Shown: positions 8,998 to 15,559 of the stretch, piece after piece | Layout of the letters: every line of letters starts with the position of its first letter | Numbering within the stretch: position 1 is the stretch's first letter | Source of the DNA: Acidobacteriaceae bacterium | GTDB taxonomy: Bacteria > Acidobacteriota > Terriglobia > Terriglobales > Acidobacteriaceae | DNA length: 64,000 nt | Direction: 5' to 3' | Assembly: GCA_025462885.1 (NCBI GenBank) | Contig: JAOAPN010000004.1 | Coordinates: forward strand, 682,001 to 746,000 | Notes under the pieces: generated by a model | What the model was told of the DNA's origin: nothing | Seen by the model: only the letters and a program-made list of their open reading frames with translations | Databases searched by the model: none | Translations under genes and position numbers: made by a program

Positions 8998-9013
8998 GCA
9001 ACTAAATAGTTGC
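8998..9013. promoter_or_regulatory. Operator-like palindrome 1 (ArsR-type)
   Basis: GCAACTA-AA-TAGTTGC is an exact 7-bp inverted repeat around a 2-nt centre. Its right end overlaps the candidate -35 box of the SRPBCC-arsR promoter. A second palindrome with the same GCAAC/GTTGC outer half-sites lies 41 bp downstream, centre to centre. Confidence 0.65.
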
Positions 9014-9038
9014 GTATTCTTCTGAAATTTTCTAATAT
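9010..9038 (+). promoter_or_regulatory. Promoter of the SRPBCC-arsR operon
   Basis: TTGCGT (9010-9015), a 17-bp spacer and TAATAT (9033-9038) form a good sigma-70-type promoter. It is framed by the two palindromes. Transcription would start near 9045, inside palindrome 2, about 12 nt before the ATG at 9057. Confidence 0.65.
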
Positions 9039-9054
9039 GCAACCAAGAGGTTGC
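9039..9054. promoter_or_regulatory. Operator-like palindrome 2, covering the ribosome-binding site
   Basis: GCAACC-AAGA-GGTTGC is an exact 6-bp inverted repeat around 4 nt. It begins directly after the -10 box and contains the Shine-Dalgarno (AAGAGG) of the SRPBCC gene. A bound repressor would block the transcription start. Confidence 0.6.
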
Positions 9055-9056
9055 TT

Positions 9057-9509
9057 ATGAGCGATCAGATTCAAAAGCAGATTGATTTGAAGGCTCCCGT
9101 TTCGCGGGTCTGGCGGGCCTTGACGGACTATCGTGAGTTCGGAACATGGTTTCGAGTGGCATTGGAAGGGCCGTTTGTCCCCGGTGGCGTCGTGCGAGGG
9201 CCGATCTTGCATCCCGGGTACGAGCACGTCACGATGGAGATTGTGGTGCAGACCATAGAGCCGGAGTCGCTCTTCTCCTATACATGGCATCCCTATGCGA
9301 TCAACAGCAAGGTTGATTATTCGCATGAGCCGTCGACCCTGGTCGAATTCAGGCTGGAGGCGATTGCGAAGGGAACGTTGTTGCGAGTGACGGAGTCCGG
9401 CTTCGATAAGCTGCCGCCTGAGCGTCGCGATGAGGCCTTCCGGATGAACGATCGTGGATGGACGGGGCAACTGAAGAATATTGAGAGCCATGTTGCCAAA
9501 GAACAGTAA
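9057..9509 (+). CDS. SRPBCC (AHSA1/START-like) domain protein
   Basis: A 150-residue protein of the SRPBCC fold, the activator-of-Hsp90-ATPase-like branch: QIDLKAPVSRVWRALTDYRE at the N-terminus, a central beta sheet with PGYEHVTMEIVV, and a C-terminal long helix ending near residue 148. These proteins bind hydrophobic ligands, and many are paired with an ArsR regulator, as here. ATG 9057 was chosen over the TTG at 9051 because of AAGAGG just upstream. The stop overlaps the arsR gene by about 20 bp, giving a coupled two-gene operon behind a promoter with paired operators. The ligand is unknown. Confidence 0.85.
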   Translation: MSDQIQKQIDLKAPVSRVWRALTDYREFGTWFRVALEGPFVPGGVVRGPILHPGYEHVTMEIVVQTIEPESLFSYTWHPYAINSKVDYSHEPSTLVEFRLEAIAKGTLLRVTESGFDKLPPERRDEAFRMNDRGWTGQLKNIESHVAKEQ

Positions 9510-9864
9510 TGACCTGGTGTCGCAATGGCAGGCGCACGCTCCTGTCTTTGCGGCGTTGGGCGATGTGACGCGGTTGGCGCTGGTGGCGAAGTTGAGCGGT
9601 GGGCCGCCGCGCTCGATCGCGCAGCTTACAGAGGCGCAGGTCGGCTTCGCGGAGAGCGAGGAGTCCAGACTGACGCGGCAGGCAATCACCAAGCATCTGC
9701 GTGTGCTCGAGCGTGCGAAGATTGTGCGTTGCGTGAGGCGGGGACGGGAGAGTCTGTTTGAATTCGATCCGAAGCCGATGGAAGAGCTGCATACGTATCT
9801 GGAACTTGTCTCAAAGCAGTGGGATCAGGCGCTGGATAGGCTGAAGGCGTTTGTGGAAGAATAG
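9490..9864 (+). CDS. ArsR-family helix-turn-helix repressor
   Basis: A winged-helix regulator of about 124 residues: FAALGDVTRLALVAKLSGG begins the DNA-binding domain, and TRQAITKHLRVLERAKIV is the recognition helix region followed by a basic wing (CVRRGRESLFEF). The start is taken as ATG 9490, with TTG 9481 possible. No metal-binding Cys cluster of the ELCVCDL type is visible, so it is not a classical arsenic or metal sensor; the ArsR-SRPBCC pairing suggests an organic ligand. It very probably binds the two palindromes upstream of the operon and represses itself. Confidence 0.85.
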   Translation: MLPKNSNDLVSQWQAHAPVFAALGDVTRLALVAKLSGGPPRSIAQLTEAQVGFAESEESRLTRQAITKHLRVLERAKIVRCVRRGRESLFEFDPKPMEELHTYLELVSKQWDQALDRLKAFVEE

Positions 9865-9910
9865 ATACTGCTGGCTGCCGCAGGCGGATAACCCGACCAG
9901 CGAGGCAGGG

Positions 9911-9939
9911 TTGAGTTTGAGGATGGTCCTTGCTATACT
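9911..9939 (+). promoter_or_regulatory. Promoter of the tRNA-Glu genes
   Basis: TTGAGT (9911-9916), exactly 17 bp, then TATACT (9934-9939). The start point would fall near 9946, about 39 nt before the first tRNA. It is one of the best sigma-70-like matches in the window. Confidence 0.65.
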
Positions 9940-9984
9940 TCGAAAGTGCGCTGGAGAGAAAAGCCTCCTGCGAATGTAGGATTT

Positions 9985-10061
9985 GGCGTTATGGTGTAAC
10001 TGGTTAACACGTCGCCCTCTCAAGGCGAAGAGTCCGGGTTCGAGCCCCGGTAACGCTACCA
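9985..10061 (+). tRNA. tRNA-Glu (CTC), CCA encoded
   Basis: A complete cloverleaf: acceptor GGCGTTA pairs with TAACGCT (one G-T), the anticodon stem TCGCC/GGCGA encloses the loop CTCTCAA with anticodon CTC at 10019-10021, and the T arm is CCGGG-TTCGAGC-CCCGG. The discriminator A is followed by an encoded CCA. It reads GAG codons. Confidence 0.93.
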
Positions 10062-10142
10062 AATCTGTTTCCTTTCTCGGATTTTCTGATTGAGAGATAC
10101 GGACGGCATATAGTTGTAACGGTGGGATGTTTTGTGTGTTGT

Positions 10143-10219
10143 GGCGCCATGGTGTAACTGGTTAACACGCGGCCCTTTCAAGGCTGAGAGTCCGGGTTCG
10201 AGCCCCGGTGGCGCTACCA
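10143..10219 (+). tRNA. tRNA-Glu (TTC), CCA encoded
   Basis: A second cloverleaf of the same architecture: acceptor GGCGCCA pairs with TGGCGCT, the anticodon loop CTTTCAA holds TTC at 10177-10179, the T arm is identical to the first tRNA, and CCA is encoded. The D arm is also the same as in the first, so the pair arose by duplication and diverged in the anticodon and acceptor stems. It is probably cotranscribed from the promoter at 9911. Confidence 0.93.
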
Positions 10220-10554
10220 AAATAAACAATGGATTGAGATGGGTCGGACGGTTTGATTGCGTGAAATGCGGCGCATATCGAACCTTCAACGACAGACGAA
10301 AATGCGTCGTGGCGAATCCTATATCGTGGCAAATCAACTTCAGGACTGAATTCCAGAAAATCTAAATTGGCTCTTCTTCGGTTCGATCTTCGCAGGGTCT
10401 CATCTCGGAGAGTTGTTTGGCCGTGAATGTTGCGGTCGTGTAGTCCGAAAAGTCCCCAGCACTTCTTCAGCGTCCATCTGGTCATCGCGTCGACGTAGTA
10501 ATCCCGTTATGGGTTTGGCTTCGTTCGTCTTCAAGCAGCGACTATACTTGTGGG
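10220..10554. other. Intergenic region between tRNA-Glu and miaB, no gene seen
   Basis: These 335 bp contain no ORF with coding character that I can support and no recognisable RNA fold. The only item of note is TATACT at 10543-10548, a -10-like hexamer ending 6 bp before the miaB GTG. The sequence 17 bp upstream is a poor -35. Confidence 0.5.
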
Positions 10555-11943
10555 GTGAGCAAGACTTTTTACATCGAGACGTTTGGTTGCCAGATGAACG
10601 CCCACGACTCCGAGAAGGTGATCGGAACGTTGGAGCGGCGGGGGTATGCGCGGGTGCAGGACGAGGTGGATGCCGGCCTGATTCTGTATAACACCTGCTC
10701 GATCCGGGATAAGGCGGAGCAGAAGGTCTTCCATCGTCTGAACGAGTACAAGAAGATGCAGGGCGAGGGGAAGCGGTTCGCCGTGATCGGGTGCGTGGCG
10801 CAGCAGGAGGGCGAGAAGATCTTCGAGCGTGCTCCGTACGTGTCGCTGGTGGCTGGATCGGCGAGCTATCGTAATCTGCCCGAGATGCTGACGCGCCTGG
10901 AGGCGGGGGAGACGCGGATCACCGGGTTGGACGATCGCCAGACGGATGAGACGTTCGAGACGGAGTTTACGGCTCGCTCGAATCCGCACCGCGGGTACAT
11001 CACGATCATTGAAGGCTGCGACAAATTTTGCGCTTACTGCGTGGTTCCATACACGCGCGGCAAGGAGCGGTCGCGGACGGCTGCCTCCGTGCTGGTTGAG
11101 GCGCGCCGGATGGCGGATGAGGGTTTTACCGAGATCCAATTTTTGGGGCAGAATGTGAACTCGTACCGTGACCCTTCGGGACGAATGAGTTTCGCGGAGT
11201 TGCTGGTGGCGGTGGGCGAGATCTCTGGCGTCAGGCGGGTTCGGTTTACGACCTCCCATCCGCGGGACTTTACGAAAGACATCGTGGACGCGATCGATGC
11301 GACGCCGACGCTCTGCGATCATGTGCATCTTCCGGTACAGTCTGGGTCGAGCGCGGTGCTGAAGGCGATGGCGCGGGAGTACACGCGCGACTGGTACCTG
11401 GAGCGGATGAGTTGGATCAAAGCGGCGAAGCGCGATATCAGCATTACCAGCGATATGATCGTGGGTTTTCCCGGCGAGACGGACGCGGACTTCGAGGAGA
11501 CGATTACGCTGCTCAATGTAGTGAAGTACGACGCAGTCTTTGCGTTCAAATTCTCGCCGCGACCGAATACTCCTGCGGTCACAATGGCCGATAGCATTCC
11601 GGACGAGGTGAAGACGGAACGGCTGCGAATTCTGATGGACCGTCAGCGGGAGATTCAGCGGGAACACTATGGCCGGCATCTGGGCCAGGTGCAGGAGTGC
11701 ATGGTCGAGAGCTACAACACTGTTCGTCGCCAGGTGGTCGGACGCAGTTCGCAGAACAAGACCGTAAACTTCACCGCCGATCTGGATAACCTGCCGCCAA
11801 TCGGCGGGTACGTTCCGGTGCGGATTACGCAGACGCTGCCGAACTGCCTGGTCGGCGAAGCATTGGCTGCGGGACCGAATGTTTCGGACGCGATGTTCTT
11901 TGTGCCGGTAGTGCGGAAGCCCCAGTTTGTGGTTTTGAATTAG
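10555..11943 (+). CDS. miaB: tRNA-2-methylthio-N6-dimethylallyladenosine synthase MiaB
   Basis: MiaB is a radical SAM methylthiotransferase that adds the 2-methylthio group to i6A37 in tRNAs reading UNN codons. The N-terminal UPF0004 domain has its three cluster cysteines (FGCQMN, NTCSIR and IGCVAQ, about residues 12, 47 and 82). The radical SAM triad is EGCDKFCAYC near residue 155-163, followed by LGQNVNSY, and a C-terminal TRAM domain ends the protein. The GTG start at 10555 fits the family N-terminus. The DUF151 gene begins 11 bp after the stop and a GT9 gene follows, suggesting one transcript. Confidence 0.96.
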   Translation: MSKTFYIETFGCQMNAHDSEKVIGTLERRGYARVQDEVDAGLILYNTCSIRDKAEQKVFHRLNEYKKMQGEGKRFAVIGCVAQQEGEKIFERAPYVSLVAGSASYRNLPEMLTRLEAGETRITGLDDRQTDETFETEFTARSNPHRGYITIIEGCDKFCAYCVVPYTRGKERSRTAASVLVEARRMADEGFTEIQFLGQNVNSYRDPSGRMSFAELLVAVGEISGVRRVRFTTSHPRDFTKDIVDAIDATPTLCDHVHLPVQSGSSAVLKAMAREYTRDWYLERMSWIKAAKRDISITSDMIVGFPGETDADFEETITLLNVVKYDAVFAFKFSPRPNTPAVTMADSIPDEVKTERLRILMDRQREIQREHYGRHLGQVQECMVESYNTVRRQVVGRSSQNKTVNFTADLDNLPPIGGYVPVRITQTLPNCLVGEALAAGPNVSDAMFFVPVVRKPQFVVLN

Positions 11944-11954
11944 GCGGTGCAAAT

Positions 11955-12470
11955 ATGACGGACGTGATTGCAGAGCGAGCGGGCGATGAGGTCGAGGTGC
12001 AGATTCGTGGGCTGATGATGGACCCGGTGACGAATATGCCCATTGTCGTGCTCAAGGATGTAGGAAGCGATACGGTGTTGCCGATCTGGGTGGGAATCTT
12101 TGAGGCAAATGCGATCGCCTTGGAGTTGGAGAAGATGGCGACTCCACGTCCAATGACGCATGATCTGCTGCAGAATATGGCGCGGGGTTTGAACGCCACA
12201 GTGCAGAAGGTTGTTGTGTCCGAGCTGCGGGAAGATACGTTTCACGCGGTGATCTGGATGGATCATGCGGGCGAGGTGGTCGCACTGGACGCACGGCCCT
12301 CGGATGCGATCGCGCTGGCGCTGCGCTGGGACTGCCCGATCTTTGCCAGCCGCAGCGTGATGGAGCGCGCGAAACAGCCCGCTGCCGGAGCCCAGACAGT
12401 CAGTGCGGATGAGATGCGGCGCTGGCTCGAAAACCTGAACGACGACGAGATGGGCCGCTACAAGATGTAG
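11955..12470 (+). CDS. Bifunctional nuclease family protein (DUF151)
   Basis: A 171-residue member of the BFN/DUF151 family, whose studied plant members have combined RNase and DNase activity. It is cytoplasmic and has the usual sequence landmarks: GLMMDPVTNMPIVVLKD near residue 20, LPIWVGIFEANAIALELE around 44-60, a central HAVIWMDH segment, and ARPSDAIALALRWDCPIF near 115, the most conserved motif. A short C-terminal extension replaces the UVR domain of some relatives. It is closely spaced between miaB and the GT9 gene. The biological substrate in bacteria is not known. Confidence 0.85.
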   Translation: MTDVIAERAGDEVEVQIRGLMMDPVTNMPIVVLKDVGSDTVLPIWVGIFEANAIALELEKMATPRPMTHDLLQNMARGLNATVQKVVVSELREDTFHAVIWMDHAGEVVALDARPSDAIALALRWDCPIFASRSVMERAKQPAAGAQTVSADEMRRWLENLNDDEMGRYKM

Positions 12471-12479
12471 CGTGCAAGG

Positions 12480-13658
12480 GTGGTGGGAGTGGCTGGAGTT
12501 GCAGCGGTAAAGAAGATGTTGGGGGCTTCGCTGGGGTGGGCCATGGCGGCGGAAAGACTGCTTGGCGGTCGGCGCTTTTTGGCGGATTCGGCTGCGGTGA
12601 ACAGCGTACTCGTGCTGGAGTACATTCTGCCGCTGGGAGGCCTGGTCCACATGACGCCGGTCTTCGAGGCGATCAAAGCAGAGCGGCCCGAGGTGGTGAT
12701 AACCGTGGCGACCCGGGGGCTGGGAGTTGCCGTGCTTCGACATAATCCTTGTGTCGATCATGTGCTGGAGACCCCGGATGCATTGCAGGATACGGGAGGC
12801 GCGGCTCGATCGATTCGAGTGGCGTTGCGGCGCCTGGGGGTAAGGCCGGACTGCGTGTTGACTGGATCTTCGGACCAGCGGAGCCGGATTGCGGTGGTGG
12901 CATTGCTGTCGCGAGCTGGCTGGCGCGGCGGATTTACTTTGCTGCGGCAGACCTATCAGCGGCGGCTGGAGTACGACGCTTCCAGAAGTATGATCGATAA
13001 CAACCTTCGTCTGGCTGGACTGGTCGCGTGTCGTGAATCGCATCGCGAGCCCCGAGTCTATTTTTCCAGTGCGGATGTTGCCAAGGCGCAGGACCTGGTG
13101 CGGGAGGCGAACCCCGAGGGCAGGCCGCTGGTGGTCATGGTGACGCAGAACAGCGGCGGCCAACGCACGGGTTGGCACCAGGAGCGATTTGCCGAGGTGA
13201 TCCGGTACGCGGACGGGGTACTGGGGTGCTGTGTGGTGTTTGTGGGGACTGCCGCGGATACGGCTGCCGTGGAGACTTTACGGTCGGCAGCGGGTGGTGT
13301 GTCGGTCGCGGGGCGCACCTCCGTGACGGAGTTGGCGGCGCTGTTGGCGATGAGCGACGCGATGGTATCGCTGGATACGGGGACGATGCATGTGGGGCGC
13401 GCTGTCGGTGTTCCGATGGTGGTGATCGGGCCGTCGTGGCAGAAGCCGCTGGAGTGGCTTCCACTGGGAATGCCGCAGGTACGGATTCTGCGCGGCGAGG
13501 ATCGGGATGAGATTCCGGAAGGATATCAACTAGATGAGGTCGAGGCTGGGCCAGTCATCGAGGCGCTGCAAGAGCTGTTGACGATATATCCTGCGTCGGC
13601 GGAAGACAGGGCCGGGCGGATGGCCGGGGGGCTTTCGGACGTGGATCACCGCGCGTAG
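12480..13658 (+). CDS. Glycosyltransferase family 9 (heptosyltransferase-like)
   Basis: A 392-residue GT9 enzyme with the two-domain GT-B fold. GT9 members transfer heptose or related sugars onto the LPS inner core from nucleotide-activated donors. The N-terminal half opens with SVLVLEYILPLGGLVHMTPV around residues 42-61, the usual LGDxxxxxP region, here with LPLGGLVHMTP. The C-terminal donor-binding half has TELAALLAMSDAMVSLDTG and HVGRAVGVPMVVIGPS near 300-330. The GTG at 12480 lies 9 bp after the DUF151 stop. The first 40 residues are poorly conserved in character, so a later start is possible. The acceptor is unknown. Confidence 0.82.
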   Translation: MVGVAGVAAVKKMLGASLGWAMAAERLLGGRRFLADSAAVNSVLVLEYILPLGGLVHMTPVFEAIKAERPEVVITVATRGLGVAVLRHNPCVDHVLETPDALQDTGGAARSIRVALRRLGVRPDCVLTGSSDQRSRIAVVALLSRAGWRGGFTLLRQTYQRRLEYDASRSMIDNNLRLAGLVACRESHREPRVYFSSADVAKAQDLVREANPEGRPLVVMVTQNSGGQRTGWHQERFAEVIRYADGVLGCCVVFVGTAADTAAVETLRSAAGGVSVAGRTSVTELAALLAMSDAMVSLDTGTMHVGRAVGVPMVVIGPSWQKPLEWLPLGMPQVRILRGEDRDEIPEGYQLDEVEAGPVIEALQELLTIYPASAEDRAGRMAGGLSDVDHRA

Positions 13659-13738
13659 TTTTGAGTCGACGTCCTGTTTCGTTGTGCTTTAGCTTGCGTT
13701 GAACTTCCAAGAGCTGGTCTCGCCTAAAATAGAAGTCA

Positions 13739-15028
13739 ATGTCTACACAACTGGTACGTCCTGCACGCAACTTTCAAGGGTCGGTGACTTTACCCGGCGA
13801 TAAGTCTATTTCCCACCGTTACGCGATGCTCGCGGGTCTGGCCGAGGGTACGACGCGGCTCTCGAATTTTTCTACCGGAGAAGATCCGCACTCGTCGCTG
13901 GCCTGCATGGAAGCTCTCGGAGCCACGGTCGTCAAGAAGGACGATGGCACGATCGAAGTGACCGGTGTCGGCGGCAACTTTGTGCAACCGAAGGTGGATC
14001 TGGACTGCGGGAACTCGGGATCGACCATGCGGATGTTGGCCGGACTGATTGCTCCGCACCCGCATACCTTCACGCTGATCGGGGACCACTCGCTGACGCT
14101 GCGGCCGATGGAGCGGATTCGCAAGCCGCTCTCGGCGATGGGAGCGCGGATCGACCTGGTGGAGGGTCATGCGCCGATTACGGTTCACGGCGGGCCGCTG
14201 AAGGCAATCGATTTCGATACGCCGATTCCTTCGGCGCAGGTCAAGACGGCGGTGTTGTTTGCCGGCTTGCAGGCGGAGGGTACGACGTCGCTTACTGAAT
14301 CCGTGCGGACGCGCGATCATTCGGAACACGCCCTGCGAGCCTTCGGCGCTACGCTTAACCGGACGGGCGAGAAGCTCAGCATTCCGGGCGGCCAGAAGTT
14401 GAAGGCGATCGATGCGATGGTTCCGGGAGACCTGTCCTCCGCGGCGTTCTTCCTTTGTGCGGCACTCCTGTTTCCGGAGTCGAATCTGATCCTGGATTCC
14501 ATCGGAATGAACCCCACGCGAGCTTCACTGCTCGACGTGATCGTTGCGCTGGGCGGCAAGATCAAGGTGCTCAACGTCGAAGAGCAGCACGGCGAGTTGA
14601 TCGGAACGATCCAGGTGAACGTTGCACCCGGTGGATTCAACGGAACGACAATCAGCGGAGCGCTTTCGGCGCAGATCATTGATGAGCTGCCGGTGCTGGC
14701 TGCGATTGCTCCGTACACGCGGGACGGGATTACGATTCGCGATGCGAAGGAGCTGCGTATCAAGGAGTCCGACCGCATCGCTCTCGTTGCGAAGAACCTG
14801 AAAGCCATGGGCGCGGAACTGACCGAGTACGAGGACGGGCTGAGCATCCCAGGTGGGCAGAAGCTGCATGGCGCGGCGATTGATTCAGGGACGGATCACC
14901 GCATCGCCATGGCGTTCGCGATCGCTGCGCTGCGGGCGAGCGGTGACACGGAGATCCACGGGGCAGAGGCTGCGGCGATCTCGTTTCCAGAGTTCTTTCC
15001 CTTGCTGGATACGCTCAGCCAGCGGTAG
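13739..15028 (+). CDS. aroA: 3-phosphoshikimate 1-carboxyvinyltransferase (EPSP synthase)
   Basis: AroA joins phosphoenolpyruvate to shikimate-3-phosphate in the chorismate pathway. The protein is full length (429 residues) with LPGDKSISHR at 18-27, LDCGNSGSTMRM at 88-99, RPMERIRKPL at 122-131, SAQVK at 165-169, RDHSE at 192-196 and NPTR at 258-261. This motif set (DKS, SAQxK, RxHxE, NxTR) belongs to class II enzymes such as CP4. Gly94, equivalent to the glyphosate-sensitivity glycine, is retained rather than Ala. A TAAAAT hexamer lies just upstream of the ATG. The 3' end overlaps the convergent cupin gene by 14 bp. Confidence 0.96.
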   Translation: MSTQLVRPARNFQGSVTLPGDKSISHRYAMLAGLAEGTTRLSNFSTGEDPHSSLACMEALGATVVKKDDGTIEVTGVGGNFVQPKVDLDCGNSGSTMRMLAGLIAPHPHTFTLIGDHSLTLRPMERIRKPLSAMGARIDLVEGHAPITVHGGPLKAIDFDTPIPSAQVKTAVLFAGLQAEGTTSLTESVRTRDHSEHALRAFGATLNRTGEKLSIPGGQKLKAIDAMVPGDLSSAAFFLCAALLFPESNLILDSIGMNPTRASLLDVIVALGGKIKVLNVEEQHGELIGTIQVNVAPGGFNGTTISGALSAQIIDELPVLAAIAPYTRDGITIRDAKELRIKESDRIALVAKNLKAMGAELTEYEDGLSIPGGQKLHGAAIDSGTDHRIAMAFAIAALRASGDTEIHGAEAAAISFPEFFPLLDTLSQR

Positions 15029-15422
15029 CAGCGTACTCCTCGTCCGTGACTTTTTCGAGCCAGACGGCGTCGGTTCCGGCGTCGTCTGATTCCTGCATGG
15101 CGAGGTGCACCATGGTCTGGGTGGAGGTTGCGCCGTGCCAGTGGAGTTCGCCGGGCAGGATGGAGACGGTGTCTCCGGCGCGGATGAGTTGAATGGGCTG
15201 ACCTTTGAGTTGGACGAGCCCCGTCCCGCTGAGGACGTGAAGGGTCTGGCCAACGGGATGGGTGTGCCAGGCGGTGCGGGCTCCTGGGGAGAAAGAGACG
15301 CGGAAAGCCTTCAGATGCGACGGAGCCGCATTGGAGATGATCTCGTCAAGATAGACCGTGCCGGTAAAGTAGGCTGGGTTTACTGGTTTGCTGGGGCGGG
15401 ATTCCGGGGTGAAGATCTTCAT
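15015..15422 (-). CDS. Cupin-domain protein
   Basis: A 135-residue single-domain cupin. The metal-binding motif is visible as ARTAWHTHPVGQTLHVLSG (about residues 48-66, with two His and a Gln/His pair) and the second motif as PGELHWHGAT around residue 90. The protein resembles small cupins annotated as carboxymuconolactone-decarboxylase-associated or quercetinase-like, often bystanders of oxidation reactions, but the substrate cannot be told. There is no signal peptide. It converges on aroA with a 14-bp overlap of the 3' ends. Confidence 0.85.
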   Translation of the reverse strand: MKIFTPESRPSKPVNPAYFTGTVYLDEIISNAAPSHLKAFRVSFSPGARTAWHTHPVGQTLHVLSGTGLVQLKGQPIQLIRAGDTVSILPGELHWHGATSTQTMVHLAMQESDDAGTDAVWLEKVTDEEYAATAG

Positions 15423-15490
15423 GGTTTTCTGTAGCCTCTGCTGCTAAGCGTTTCTAAGATGTTAGATGACATCAAGGAAGTGCCAAAGTA

Positions 15491-15543
15491 CGCCCTAACG
15501 CCGGGCAGGCGCCACTTCGTGGTGTATCGGACGCTTCGCGTAA
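15491..15543. repeat. Dispersed 53-bp structured repeat, copy 1
   Basis: The sequence from CGCCCTAACGCCGGGCAGGC to GCGTAA matches 40992-41043 with the first 32 bases identical and about 49 of 53 overall. It can form hairpins CGCC-GGGCA-GGCG and CCAC-TTC-GTGG. It lies between the cupin start and the fucosidase stop, with no gene in it. Confidence 0.8.
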
Positions 15544-15559
15544 ATCAAATACTTCCAGT

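Noticed and set aside
8763..9692. 309-codon frame opposite the DUF507, SRPBCC and arsR region
   Set aside because: It crosses the promoter with the two palindromes and three supported plus-strand genes. It was useful only to fix base positions.
10531..11952. Long open frame (473 codons) opposite miaB
   Set aside because: It lies wholly antisense to an unmistakable miaB, has an Arg/His/Leu-biased composition typical of a high-GC shadow frame, and matches no family.
11940..13178. 412-codon frame opposite DUF151 and the GT9 gene
   Set aside because: It spans two genes that are both clearly coding on the plus strand; His/Arg-rich low-complexity translation.
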